A stretch of 64,000 nucleotides of DNA from Pratylenchus scribneri (GCA_030063045.1 JAQSEB010000098.1:1219624-1283623); one strand, 5' to 3'; positions 38,678 through 51,220 are shown, counted from the stretch's first letter. Made by a program: numbers and translations. The notes: generated by a model from the letters alone, not told the origin.

Positions 38678-41600
38678 ATGGGGGACAATCTTCTTGAATG
38701 CTACAATCCCCTTTATGAGTGAGTTCAATTCACATTTTTTAATAATTTAAAAAAAATATTTGTCAGTGTTCATCTTCGCCAATATTTCGCCCTTCCTCAT
38801 ATGCAAAAACATTTACGCAATTTGGGATTGGTTTGTTGTTTTGTTTTTTGGTCAAAATGTTCTTTGATTTTGTGCAGCTTGACGGAAATCAATCAGCGGA
38901 CAATGCGAATGAATTGCATGCTGGCCATTTACAAATGATGGATTTGATGTTGAGAAATAGGTTTTAAACCACAAATTAGGGCCCATTTTTGATGACATTT
39001 TAAGGGAACGAGTTTTGGCCCAATTGATGGATTTGCAACGAAAATTGGATGCGGCCGAGAAAGTGGAATTGTACAGGCGAATTCGAGTTAGCCAATTCTC
39101 TCATTTCCCAAAAATAAATGAAATTAATTTTTGCAGAGTGGAATAACAAATGCGGAAGAATTGAATCGTTCACATTTGTCCCGTAGTCTTTCACGCCCAG
39201 CTCGAAGTCCTTTTTCCCCCTCTATTTAGCATTGAATAACCTAAATTGGGATTCAGGTGCTGCTAATAAGTCAGGTAGAGAGACTGGCGAAGGCCGTAAA
39301 CGGCGACAATCATTGAGCCCTGAGGCAGGGGAAATGATCAAAAGGGTGGAGACAGATTACCGTTCGGATAGTGCACCGTTCAAGAATCCAAAGAGCATTT
39401 ACAATCGACTGGCCGCAAATGTCTACAAATACCAATATTTGCATAAAGTAGGAAGGAAATGGGGAAAATGCCAATTAAATTAAAAAAAAACACAGTTGGA
39501 TGATCGAACATTGCACAAATATATGAATTCCCTTCGAAAGCAATTGGCCAAACTTGAACGTTTTCGTGAAGTATCATTTGGCCCACACACAATGGCACGG
39601 CATCAGCCAAATCAACTCCAACAATCTTGGTTCTTCCGGAGAAGGTCGCTGCCCAGTTTGGAGGCGGCTAACCACCCTCCCACCACCCAAGCACAGTCAC
39701 AAGCTAACGCGGGGCGGAGGTATTTTAGCTTAGAGAATTGGTGAAGGAGGAATAAAAAAGGAGAGAAGGCAACTTCTCAACTTTGCGCTTTCCGCTTTTT
39801 TTTGGTTTGGCTATTCCTCTCATTTTCAATTTATTTCGGATCAAATTCGCACTTCCCCAATCCACAATTTCCATTTCCCAATTCGCACTTGCTATCCGCC
39901 TCCGGCACTCTATTAAAAAATCATTTTCAATGACCAAAATTTAAGGAGCATCAAATCTGGATTAAGCCGAAAATCACGAAGTGGCAAATCACAATCGCCT
40001 CATCGGGCAAACACATTCGAAGGTGGTCCACCGACCAAATTGCCAAGAACATCAATTAGTCGAACCCGTGGAACGCAACGACTTCCGCCATTGCCACAAT
40101 CGGCGCCAAGCAAGAAATTGGAGCGCACTTTTGTATCGCCAACCCAACAAAATGGGAAAGGGAATGCGAATGCTCGATTACCGCCCACAGCCATTATCAG
40201 GCAAATAAATTCTGCCGAAATCGAATTTTATTACCATTTAGACCAACTCGAAAAGTCCAAGAACAACCTCCCCGGCGTACTGTGCCCATATCATCAGCCG
40301 GTGCCAAAATCTCAGCTGGCAAAAAAACTCCGCAAGAAAATCGTCCAGCCTCGCAAAAGGGTTCAACCACACCTGTACCCGTGCAAAAACCGCCTTCTGC
40401 TTCAGCTGGAAGCGGAATCCTACCAGCGATTGGAGCGGCATTGGCTGGCACCGCGGTTGGTGCAGGAATTGCTGCGGCGGCCATTGGCGGAGAGGAGGAA
40501 AACAACCGCGAAAGCGGGGTGAGCAAAAATGGGGACAAAGATGGTTGTGGTTGTGATGTTGGTGGTGGTGATGAAAGTGAAAGCCAAATGGTCAAAATCC
40601 GAATTATAATGGTGAATTGTTTTTGTCAATATTTGTTCAAAAATTGAATTATTAAATTCAAAATTTTGATTTTGCTTCAGGCACCGTCGCCATCAATTTC
40701 ATTGGCTGCCTCTCAAACAACGACAACGGATGGAGGGCAACCTGGGGCAGAATCAGAATGGGAACAAAATGGTGGAGAAGGCGATGAAGAAGAAGAGGTG
40801 AATGGAGGCACTGAAACTAGGCCAACACCGGAACCATTTTTGGAAGAAAAAATGGCCGAAGGAGGACAAGAAATTCTAATAGATGAACAAGAGGAAGAAG
40901 CCGAAGAAGGGCAACACACTGCCCGTCCGTCCATCCATTCCCAAATTCAATCACCGGAAGAAGAACAGCCACCGGAAGAACCAGAACCTCCAAAAATGAA
41001 TTATGATGAGGAAGAAGAATTGAAGAATGAAGAAGAGATGAATGTTGGCCATGAAGAGGAGGAAACGAATGTTGAAGAAGGGGAAAGAAATGAAAATGTG
41101 GCAAATATTGAATCGGCTCCATTTGCTGCAGAAGAGAATCCGGATGAAGAACAACCAGAAGAGCCAATTGCACGAATTCATTCAGGAGAGGAAGAAATGG
41201 CACCAACAAAAATGGGAGAAGAGGAAACAACCTATCCTGCTGCAAATGAACCAATTCAAAATGAAGAACTGGTGCAAAATATGAAAGAAGAAGAGATTGA
41301 ACAGCAACCAATTGTTGATGAGGAAGAATATGAAAAACATGTTGAAGAACAGCAAAATGAATTTGAAGAAACACAAGAAGAAGAAGTAGAACCATCGACA
41401 GGACGATCCAAACGGGAAGTGGCATTCGCAGAAGTGGAAGAAGAAATGCCAAAACAAATGACCGATGAATCATCGTTGAATTATTATGGAAAGGAGGAAT
41501 GGAGCCCTAGAAATGAAGGAGAAGAAGAGGAACAGTTTATGGGCGAAGCAAACTCACCAATTGCCGCAAGTTTGGATGCCGTTGAATCGGAACGAATTCG

Positions 41601-43984
41601 ACAATTCAGCCATCCTAATTTGGAACAGGAAACGGGTCCAGAAGAAAGTGTACGCTCATTGGCCAGTTCATCATTTGGTGGCTCAATGCAAAGAGAGGAA
41701 GAAAATTGGCCAAAATCAGAAGAAAATCATGATCATCAATTTGAAGGAGTGGAACAATCCAATCATCAACAGCCATCAAATATTGGAGGAGAAATGGAAG
41801 TAAATGATAGGCATGAATTGGAAAATGAATCAACAAATTTAATGAAGGACAAAGAAGAAAATGAAGAACCAATTCATCAGCAGGAAAATGAGGAACCAAT
41901 TCATCAGCAGGAAAATGAGGAACCAATTCATCAGCAGGAAAATGAGGAACCAATTCATCAGCAGGAAAATGAGGAACCAATTCAAGAAAATGAAGAAGTT
42001 AAGCATTTTGAAGAAATTGAACATGTTCAGAATACAGAGAATGAAGAAAATGAAAGTGAAGGTCAGCATGTTCAAACCCCGGTGCAAATTGAAATCACTC
42101 CTTCGCCCGAAAACAGGAATTGGGATGAGGAAGGGGAGGAAGAATATGGAAGGGAGAAAGTGGAAGAAACCGAAGTAATGCCTGAATCTGTTGTTGCGGA
42201 TGATGAAAAGGATATAAATGGAAATAATAATGAAATGGTTGGAATGGAAGAAGAGGAAAAAAGAATTGAAGACGGAGACGAAGCAGCATCAGATGCTCCG
42301 CAATTATCTTCAGAAACTCACGAAGAAATTGGAAATTCAGGAAATGAAGATAATTTGGATCAAGAAAATGAACCGAAAGAATTGGGAATAGAAAATGCGC
42401 ATGAGACCAGTGAAATTGAATTGAAAGATGAGAATTTGATTGAACAAGCACAACAACACAATAATGGGAAAGAAACTGAAGAATTCGATGGAGGAAATGA
42501 AGTGGCATTGGAACAAGAATCGGAAGGAAAAGAATTCCAATCATCGGAACATTTCGATGGACAAGAAGAAGAAATGCCTAAAATGGATGAAGCTTTATCA
42601 AATGAAGAATTCAAACGGGTCAAAAGAGAAGAACCGATTGAATATCCAAAAGAGGAACAGAAAAGTGTTGATTTGGTTGAGAGCGAATCGGTGAATGCGG
42701 ATGAGGATGGCGCTGGCCGAAAATTGAGTGGGACGGATGCTCAATTGGGAGTAGATGATGGAGGAGGAATAGAAGAAGCAGAAAATGGAGAATTTGGAGG
42801 TGTTGGAACAGAAATTGGTCATTCAACTAACAAAGAATTGGCCGAAAATACTTCTTTGATGGATAGGCTCGAAGGAATGGATGAAAGTGTTGGGGCAGAG
42901 GAGAATGTGGAGAAAGGATCAATTGGGGAAAACGAAAGCCATGAATTTGTGGAAGATCCAACACCAAGAGAAGAATTTGTAAAGCCAAATGAAAAAGAAG
43001 AAAATGTCATTGTTACAGAAGATTTAACTGGGCAAAACATTGAAAGAGTAAATGTAGAAGAAATGGAAAATAACACCAAATCCGAAGTTGAAGAAGAAGA
43101 GCACATCGAGAAAGAGTTGGAGCATCGTGATGTTGATGAATTACAACAAGGGAATGAGTCGACGGCTCCAATTGATGTTGCATCCGCTGAACATGAGGAA
43201 ATTATAAGCCGTCCTGCAACAGGCGAATCTGCGCCACAACATCAACGTAATTCCCTGCTTCCCACCCAACCCTCAATCGAAATTACACCGGCATCAGAAT
43301 ACGGCGATACCGTAGAGGTAGTCAATGATTTTAATTCATTCACAAAATACCTTTTTTCCCCAAAAGGAGAATGGCGAAATGAATTCGATGCAATTTTCGC
43401 AGCCAAATTCGCCGCAGCCAAAAGGCATAGAAAATGGAGAAGATACGATGGAGGGAGAAGTTTCTGAACACGAAGAGGAAACCAATAAACAGGTCCGGGG
43501 GGCATTTTTGATTGCCCATCCAAACAATTCCCCTCCAAATTTATAGAATGAAATTAATTTGATCGAATTCGACTCATCGTCTCCAAATGCTCAAGAAGAA
43601 TTCGGCAAAACGGATGAAATGAAAGAAACGGGTTACCACCATGGAAATGGAGGAGAAAATGAGGAACATCAGCAACAAAATGGGCATAAAAATGAGGAAG
43701 AAGAAAATGGGGAAGAAAATGAACGAACTCCACTAATTGTCGGTGAAGGAGGAGGCAAAGGAGGAATGGAAGAAATTGGCCATGGAAATGGACATTTGTT
43801 GAGCGGAGAAGGAGGACGAGGCTCTTCATCCTCTGCCGAAACTGAAGGAGCTGATGAGGAAGAAGGGAGTGAAGGTTCAGTGGTGATTCATTCGGAAACT
43901 GGAGGAGGAGAATTTGGCCATCCACAAAATTTCCAAAGTGTCAAATTGGAAGATGAAGATTTGATTGGCAAAGAAAATGTTTGA
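38678..43984 (+). CDS. ERICH3-like glutamate-rich protein
   Basis: Twelve exons (38678-38718, 38767-38830, 38878-38960, 39005-39086, 39137-39182, 39230-39447, 39496-39719, 39946-40200, 40242-40518, 40681-43317, 43367-43492, 43547-43984) give 1496 aa. The N-terminus (YNPLYDVHLRQYF, MQKHLRNLGLL, then ERVLAQLMDLQRKLD) resembles the start of vertebrate ERICH3, where a YNSLTDKHL-type motif precedes a basic helical region. A conserved-looking block LDDRTLHKYMNSLRKQLAK ... FREVSFGP follows. The middle has an Ala/Gly-rich stretch (AALAGTAVGAGIAAAAIGG). The last third is extremely rich in Glu and Gln/Asn, mostly one 2.6-kb exon. ERICH3 is linked to cilia and neurons; here function is inferred only from the N-terminal match. 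Intron 40201-40241 has a GC donor (CAG|GCAAAT). Confidence 0.78.
41857..41991 (+). repeat. In-frame 27-bp repeat (ENEEPIHQQ) in the ERICH3-like gene
   Basis: Four near-identical 27-bp units, GAAAATGAGGAACCAATTCA followed by TCAGCAG, at 41857-41964, then a partial fifth. The multiple of three keeps the frame, suggesting recent expansion. Confidence 0.95.
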
Positions 43985-44480
43985 ATGAAATGAGCTTATT
44001 TTATTAAACAACATTGGAAATGGATGGAAGATGGAATGACGGGCATTTATTAAATTTCATTATTTATTTTAAACTTTCATTAACCAAAATGTTCTATAGG
44101 AACGAACTGTTTTTGAAGAACAAAAATATTACAATTTGAAATCCCCTGAGGCTAACATTGATTGATTCCCTCTTTTTAAATCATTTTTGCATCCAATTTA
44201 CATAAATTTGTTGCTTTTTCTATTTATAATTTCCACTTTTTCCTATATAATATAGTTGAGAAAATTCATTTTCCACCACAATCATTTTCAATCTCTGTTT
44301 TTTCTTGTAATTTGAAAAATTGTTCCATTATTTTTGAGCAACGTAAATTCATGATAAACAATTGAATTTGAATTAATAAATTTATTCTCAATTAAGGCAT
44401 AACAAATAAATGAATGCAAAAGTAGCTAATTGTAAATTGTCGTAAATTCGAAGAATAATTCGTCATCATTCATCACAAAT

Positions 44481-45484
44481 TTACTGAAGTTGTCCGCAGT
44501 CCGTAATGGTGATCTGAAAAAACAATTTAATTAATTAATAATGAATGAAATTTATTGTTTTCATTATTAGCCACCTCACCATAATTATAATTTATAAACT
44601 TACTTCATTGTTGGTTCGTCCGCTTTGACTTCCTTGCTTTTCAACAGCTTTGACCACTTCCATTCCTTCAACAACTTTGCCAAAAACTACATGTTTGCCA
44701 TCAAGCCACTAAAATTACTTATAATAAATTTTTATTTATAAATTTTTACCGGGGTTTTGACGGTCGTTATGAAGAATTGAGAACCATTCTCAATAAATTA
44801 ATCAAAATTAAATAATTAATTAATTTATTATACCGTGTTTGGTCCTGCATTTGCCATTGACTATTAAAATAAATCATATTTAAATAAAAACAAAAATAGT
44901 ACCAAAATTCCTGGACCAGTATGTTTTTCAACAAAGTTTTCATCGGCAAATTTTTCCCCTGAATTTTAAATAAAAAAGCGAAAAAAAGATTTTTAAACAA
45001 CCATAAATAGATTCTCCCCCGGTACCATTGGAACGAGTGAAATCACCACCCTGCGAATGAAATTTTGTGAAAATAAACTATTAAAAAAACCTGAAGCATG
45101 AAATCTGAAAAAGAAAAAATAAATTTTGAACTTAAAATAAAAATAGACCCGGAATAACACGATGAAATTTGCTCCCTTTGTAATGGAGTGGTTTGCCTAA
45201 AATGTAAAATTTTATCGAATTTTATAATAAAACAAACCGCTTTGTCCAATCCCCTTTTCGCCAGTGCATAATGCGCGAAAATTCTCCGCCGTCATCGGCA
45301 CAACATCATTGTATAATTCCATAACTATTCGGCCTAAACCTGTATAATATTTATTGGAATTTGTTTTTGTTATTTCCAACCTGCTACCTTTCCCCCGATA
45401 GCAATGTCAAAAAATACCTTTAAAAATTGGGTTTAAACTTTTAAATTAAAACAATAATAAATAAACCTTTGATCTTGATGCCAT
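44481..45484 (-). CDS. Cyclophilin A-type peptidyl-prolyl isomerase
   Basis: Eleven small exons: 45484-45467, 45417-45381, 45333-45238, 45196-45149, 45104-45091, 45050-45002, 44958-44903, 44860-44834, 44788-44750, 44708-44604, 44513-44481, giving 173 aa, the usual cyclophilin A length. Signature segments in order: [52 protein letters not shown] (catalytic Arg in FHRVIP), [29 protein letters not shown] (active-site Gln and Phe), [13 protein letters not shown] and TITDCGQL. It catalyses cis-trans isomerisation of prolyl bonds and is the cyclosporin target class, cytosolic by lack of a leader. One exon is only 14 bp (45104-45091), coding FMLQ. It is head to head with ATP synthase b, sharing a 583-bp upstream region. 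Confidence 0.97.
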
Positions 45485-46067
45485 GCTTAATAATGTTGCG
45501 AGGCCCGACTTTCTTTATCTGCTGAAAATAAAATTTAATGTTTATTTAATTCTCGGTAATGTAAAGTATTTAATCAAATCAGCGTTAAATTCCCAATATC
45601 ATATTGCCTAGAATGGGGTGAACCAGGATAATTGGTGGATGTGGAGTGGATAATGAATATATGGATGTAAAGATTAGTTGATATTGACTCTTAATTACAT
45701 TCCGATCACGATTACCAAGATAAGATTTTCCTTAATAAAATCATGTAGTAGATCATTTATTAGAAATATCTATTTCTCTCAAAAACTCTAAATACGTATC
45801 ACGTCACGTCAAGGCATAACATCATGGCCATGATGACTGATATCTGATAAATATGATGACGACAATTGTCAAATAATAAAAATAAATTTAATATTAAGTA
45901 AGGGTTAGCAAAGGGTTTTATGGTTTTGGTACTTGGTAAGGATAAGAATTGGATATAGGTAGAAATAGGTGTATAAATCATATTTATTATTATTTTATTA
46001 CTTTAATGATGTATTATTAACACAAACCTAATCATTTTACATTTTAGAATAGAACTTTCAATAAATA
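45485..46067. promoter_or_regulatory. Shared upstream region of divergent cyclophilin and ATP synthase b genes
   Basis: 583 bp between the two start codons, transcribed outward in both directions. It must hold both promoters. TTTTAG sits 22 bp before the ATP synthase ATG and may be a trans-splice acceptor. No specific transcription factor site is claimed. Confidence 0.4.
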
Positions 46068-47337
46068 ATGCTATCTTTTCGCATTCTCAATGGCAATTTG
46101 AATAATCGACTTCATCTTATAACGTCAACCGGAATACGACATGAGCACAGCAGTGTGACATCAGCGGTAACAGGTTAATATTTATCATCATTCATAAATT
46201 TAATCATTCATACATAATATAGAAACCAAAACATCTGGCGTAGAACTGTCGGACAATCCAGGATTTATTCAGAAATTGGTCTATCGTTTCAAAGGTAATA
46301 ATTTGGCAAAAAAAGTCATTAACATATTCATAAAATTTAAGGTATTCCGTTGAAAGGAGAGATTGGTCCACCGAAAGCCTTTCTTGACAATTTTGATAAG
46401 AAGGCGCATTTTGATCCGCTTCCTTCTGTTCCAAAAGATTTTAAGGAATTCCCGGAACGTGATTTGGTAATTTTTATCATTAAACTTTTTTCCATAAACT
46501 CAAAATTTAGGTAAACTTTCCTTATCCTGAACGCCCAATGTACCCTCCAAAAATGCGGCTAATTTTTATCCCCGATCATTGGCTCAAAGGAATTGAAAAG
46601 ATTACTGGAACATCCGGTTGGTTGGGGGATTATAAATATTTAACAATTATGGATAATTTATTAAGGACCATATTTGGCAATTTTCGGATTTATTGCATTT
46701 TTGTGCAATAAGGAATTGATTGCTTATGACGTCGATGGCCAACGAATTCTTGTGCTTATTTTGCCTCTCTACTTTATTCTACGCTATGGATTTGGATGTA
46801 TAGTTTAAAATAGTTATTTAAAATTATTATTCCAATTTTAGATCGAGTTGAAAATTATGCCTATGGTCTTTGGAAGGATATAATGAATACAAGGAAGGAT
46901 CATATCAAAAGTGAACTCAAAGAAGCTGATGATTTTCGAAAGGTTTTTAAAATTCAAATCCAATTTTTTTAATCATTATTTTATAGAATTCAAAAGAAGA
47001 AGCCATTTCCCTTGCTGCTGCACAAGAGAATTTTCCAATAATTTTCCGTGAAAATTTGGCTCTTCAATTGGAGGCAACTTATCGAAAGAATGGAGGTTAC
47101 GCTTGGAACGAGCTCAAAAGACGCCTCGATTATTTACAAGAAGTACAAGAGACAAAGGAACGTTTTGCTAAGGAAATTCTCTTGAAATCAATCACCGGAG
47201 GGGTAAGTACAAAATTATTGAAAATAAATTCCTCTCCGAATTATTTTAAGGTACGCGCGAAAATTGAGAAAAATGAAGGCGGAATTCGAGACAAATACAT
47301 GGACCAATGCATCAATCAGCTGAAAACATTGGCCTAA
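46068..47337 (+). CDS. Mitochondrial ATP synthase subunit b (F1Fo stator)
   Basis: Eight exons: 46068-46173, 46223-46294, 46342-46466, 46511-46616, 46666-46797, 46842-46942, 46987-47202, 47251-47337, giving 314 aa. The N-terminus looks like a mitochondrial targeting peptide (MLSFRILNGNLNNRLHLI). Family features are FPYPERPMYPPKMR, GTSGPYLAIFGFIAFLCNKE, the membrane segment ILVLILPLYFILRYGFG, and a long charged helical domain ending RDKYMDQCINQLKTLA. This matches animal ATP5PB, the peripheral stalk subunit holding F1 against Fo in the inner membrane. C. elegans has two such genes (asb-1, asb-2); which one this matches is not resolved. Confidence 0.93.
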
Positions 47338-47453
47338 AATAGAATAGAAGAATGTTTTCTAGGAACACAGAATATGATGACCAATTAAAATAAAAATTAG
47401 TTGTTTTTGGATATTTGTATTGTGTTGATAAAAAATTTAAAAAAGCTTTATAC

Positions 47454-47698
47454 TAGGGATCGGCAAATGTGCTTATGCGCACAAAATGTGCCTCTGTCAT
47501 TTCGCCCTTTTGTCGTTTTCTCTAGAAAACTTTTCTCCGACGCTTCAATACATCTCTCGCTCAAGAGGAAAATGGGGAAGCACATTTGAGGCACATTTTC
47601 CTTCTTAAAAAAATAGGCGCATAAAATGTGCTTTTTTCCTCTAATCGTCTATTCTCTTTTGCACATTTTGTGCGCATAAGCACATTTGCCGATCCCTA
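47454..47698. mobile_element. Palindromic hAT-like MITE, 38-bp perfect inverted repeats, 8-bp target duplication
   Basis: Starts TAGGGATCGGCAAATGTGC and ends with its exact reverse complement; the terminal repeats match over 38 of 38 bases (47454-47491 and 47661-47698). Direct repeats CTTTATAC flank it exactly (47446-47453 and 47699-47706). The 245-bp element has no coding capacity. It lies between the ATP synthase stop and the 3' end of the GPCR gene, so it may fall in either 3' UTR. Confidence 0.93.
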
Positions 47699-47730
47699 CT
47701 TTATACAATGGTTTTAATAATATTTATAAA

Positions 47731-50510
47731 TCACAATAATCTGTTTAGTGGTGTCATTTGTAAATGTTGGTTCGGTCCGGTTAGGCATCGACATCGCATT
47801 TCGGGTTTTGGTTCTTTTCGAACAATTCTGTAGCAAATTCGTTGGAATTCCCTTCGAAATCGACGGGACATTACATTGTAAATAATTGGATTCAATGCCG
47901 CACTGATATATTGCAATAAACCAGAGCCATGATAGAGCCAAAGGCATGCTTGTGGTTCGGCACAACCTTGGCTGTCGTGATATTTCACAATTAATCGTTC
48001 CAAATGATAGGGCAAATAACAAATGAAGAACAATGCCGCAATCATTACTAAAATAAAAATGAATAATTTTAAATATTCCCAAAAACTTACTAAGCATTTT
48101 CATCACTGTTTTGTGTGCTTGTTGACTGCGTTGAGAATTTCGGATGAATGAATCGCGAAATTGCTGGCCAAAACTTCCTTCTCTTCTTGATGAAAATCGA
48201 ATGGAATTATTGTTGAAAAATGCCACTCTTTCGCCATTATCTTCCGTGGGGGGCAATGGAGAATTTGTGTCTTGAGCGCCGGTTGGTGCCAAAATTTGAT
48301 ATTGTGAAATCAATTGTTGGCCGTAAATTCCTTGTGTTGCATTCAATTGATGTGAATTACACGTTGCTTTGTTCAATGTACGCAAAATTTTGACATAACA
48401 ATAAACAACTTAAATTTTGATTTTATTAAATATATTTTGAAAACAAAAACTCACTGAAGAAGACGGGAATTATGAATGTGAGAAATAGCATAACCTATTA
48501 TAAATAATATGATTTTTTAAAATAAATTCATTAAATTTACTTCAAAAGTGTAATCCTCGTTGCTTGGACTGCCGCCCCATCCAACAAAATCGCATTTACT
48601 GCCAATTCCATTTGGATGTTTGTGTGTCCGTCCACAAAAATCTTGAATAACCATTTTGAATTGTAATCCAATGTAAAGTGATGGGAAAAAGGACAAAACC
48701 CAGAGGATGAAAATGAGCCAAATCTAAAAATTAAGGAGTTAGAAACAAAGTCAAGTGAATTTATTTGTACTACGGCATTTCGATGGAACCATGGTCTCAG
48801 GCTAAATGGATAGCAAATTGCAACAAGACGTTCTCCAGTTAAACTAAATTAATTATTAAATTAGAATAAGGCACTTATGTATTTTAGAGGATGGAAGAGA
48901 AAATGGGTTGGAGGGAAAGTGACAAGTCCCTTCAATCAAATTGCCCATCACTGAGATGGAGGAAGGGAGCAAGCGAGTCAACGATGGAGGAAGGAATTCT
49001 TACCTCACACGGTGCAAATTCTAATTTAAACTGGATGGTATTTAATTTATTGAATAGATGGATATAGGAGGATTAGGGTGGATATAGGGAGATTAAGCCG
49101 GATATAGGGGGATTAAGCCCCGAAATGGAATGGATATGGCCCGGAAGGCCACTGGAAGGTCGGCGAAGTGTAACAGAGGCCAAGAGAGTGCGCGGGATTA
49201 AGCAGATATAGTAGGATTAAGCAGGATAAGTCTTGTTAGGGGCTAGGGATTAGGGTTATGGTTATGGTAGGCATGGGATTTAGGGGCTTAGGGTTCGGAG
49301 CATAGGAATCTTTCGAAACCGGAAGCAAAAAGACCAAACCAGGAATTTATTTCGGGGCTTAATCCTGTTTAATCCCCCTATACCCAACTATCGGTAAATT
49401 AAATACTCTATTTGGTATTTTCGATAATTTATTCGGTAAATCAAATACCATCCAGTTTAAATTAGAATTTGCACCGTGTGAGGAAAGAATTCCTTCCTCC
49501 ATCGTTTACTCGCTTGCTCCCTTCCTCCATCTCAGTGATGGGCAATTTGATTGAAGGGACTTGTCACTTTCCCTCCAACCCATTTTCTCTTCCATCCTCT
49601 AAAATACATAAGTGCCTAGAATAATAATATTTTTTGTACCTGACAATTGTTAAAATTGAGTTGAAAGTGAACCAGCTGATAAATGTACCTAAAAATGTGT
49701 GAATGTGAATTTGGAAAAATTATTACTACTTGTTGTTTCGCAGAATCCATTGAATGGAGGAATGATGGATTTTCGTCTCCACAGGAAGAATATATCAAAT
49801 GGAACACCGACCAAAATGAGGAAAAGGTCGGAAAAAGCCAAACTAGCAAGGAAATAGTTCGTCTGAGAGTGAAGCGATGGAGTCCGTAATATAACCTGAA
49901 GAGAAATTCATTTAAAAATATTCAATAAAAAATTACTCACCAAAACGGTCAACAAATTCCCAATGAAGCCAATGAATCCAACACAGAGGAATATGATGAG
50001 CAGGAAGCGGGTTGTACCATCACAAAATGACCTGTGTGTTTGAATTGAATGTAAATACATATTTTAATATAATTGGACTTACGAAGATGGATGTTGCATC
50101 CCAGCAATGTATTCAGCCAATGATTTTGCAAATAAAGAAACATCATTCCTTTGGCAATAGGCGCGTAATGAATGAATATCCAGTTGATTTGTTGCCTAAT
50201 AAAATACATAAATAAATAAAAATGAAACAATAAATACTTACAAGGCTACTTCCATTTGATAGATTCAGTTGAATTTTTTTGAACTGAAATTCCACATCCT
50301 GACCAAATTCATGCGATTCAAACTTAAAATTGAAATATCAATGTATAAATGGATGAATGAAAAAGAAAAAGTACCAACCAATCCCACTGGAGCTGATGTA
50401 GCAAAAGGACTGTGTTGTAGTTGAGGGAAGACGGTTGTGGTGGCGAAAGAAGATGTTGTGTTGTAATAATTTGTTGGTGGAATTGTTGCCATTGTTGTAG
50501 TAGCCGGCAT
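47731..50510 (-). CDS. Class A peptide-type GPCR (neuromedin U / ghrelin receptor-like)
   Basis: Eleven exons: 50510-50379, 50322-50242, 50195-50083, 50031-49941, 49895-49730, 49688-49640, 48843-48774, 48723-48541, 48494-48455, 48408-48091, 48047-47731, giving 519 aa. Thr-rich extracellular N-terminus; TM1 FLLIIFLCVGFIGFIGNLL; TM2 LAFSDLFLILVGVPFDIFF; TM3; then ERLVAICYPFSLRPW, where the DRY motif reads ERL; TM4 to TM5 with a Cys-containing loop; long third loop; TM6 ALFFICYLPYHLERL; TM7 ALNPIIYNVMSRRF with an NPxxY. The TM2 and ICL2 regions look most like neuromedin U, thyrotropin-releasing hormone or ghrelin receptors, an inference by eye. The intron between TM3 and ERL (48844-49639) holds a foldback element. 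Confidence 0.9.
48870..49616. mobile_element. Foldback transposable element with ~187-bp inverted repeats, 8-bp target duplication, in a GPCR intron
   Basis: Inverted repeats begin GGCACTTATGTATTTTAGAG at 48870 and are matched in reverse complement at 49430-49616 with only a few mismatches over about 187 bp. Perfect direct repeats TAGAATAA lie at 48862-48869 and 49617-49624. Removing the element and one repeat leaves a 41-bp intron, the normal size here. The 370-bp centre is not part of the inverted repeat and is homologous to the GGATTAAGCCGG repeat family at 62.9-64.0 kb. No transposase. Confidence 0.93.
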
Positions 50511-51220
50511 TGCTCAAATATTCTTCATTTAATGGATAATTGTTGGAATGAAGAAGTAATCATCTCCTTTCTTTTGATTTGCTCAATGAATTGTGAATGT
50601 AAATAAAATGTGGCAGATCCTTCCTTCCCTCTTCGTTGCCTTTGATGGATAGATTTGATGTGGCCAATTCAATGTTCGGTCAGCCAAAAATCACATGAAA
50701 TGAAGCCATCGGCCAAATAAAATGAATGCCAGCAGATGAGGAGAATAGGCGCGCGACCACAGGGCCGACCTCAAATTGAAATTCTCGTCCCCCTTCTATG
50801 TGGATTGTGGGAAATTATAGTCGTCGCTGTTTGAAAAATTCATGGTGTTAGTTGAATTATTAATTGTGAAATTTTACCTTAATTTTTGTTTGGCAAAGAA
50901 TGAAGGGTGATAATTGAAGGAAGTTTTTTCCTCAAGAATGTATTTTTCTCATCAAGTCGTCGACCATCGTTGTGTTTGTGTGATGGTCTAGCAGGGGGTC
51001 CGTGTCATGTGGACTCCATGGGGAATTTTCCCAGGGTTATTGTTTGACTTGTTTTTTAATTTAGACTATTTGGTTTGTGGTTGATGGGTTTTGGTGGAAG
51101 GAATAAAGATTAACACTTAATTGAAATGTTGGGGTTTATTCAAAAATAAATTTTAAAAAATTAACAAAAAGTTAGTGCAAAAATATCAACAAAACAAAAA
51201 TCCATTCAAAAATCATCTTT
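50511..51220. other. Upstream region of the GPCR gene and 3' flank of the histone-fold gene
   Basis: No exon seen. Both neighbours are on the minus strand, so this holds the GPCR promoter or leader. Nothing specific recognised. Confidence 0.5.

Noticed and set aside
38420..38728. 102-codon minus frame opposite the first ERICH3-like exon.
   Set aside because: It overlaps a well-phased + strand exon and shows no similarity; likely a shadow.
40817..42087. Long minus frames rich in Leu/Phe/His opposite 40.8-42.1 kb.
   Set aside because: They are antisense shadows of the Glu/Gln-rich exon, whose codons read as Leu/Phe/His on the other strand.
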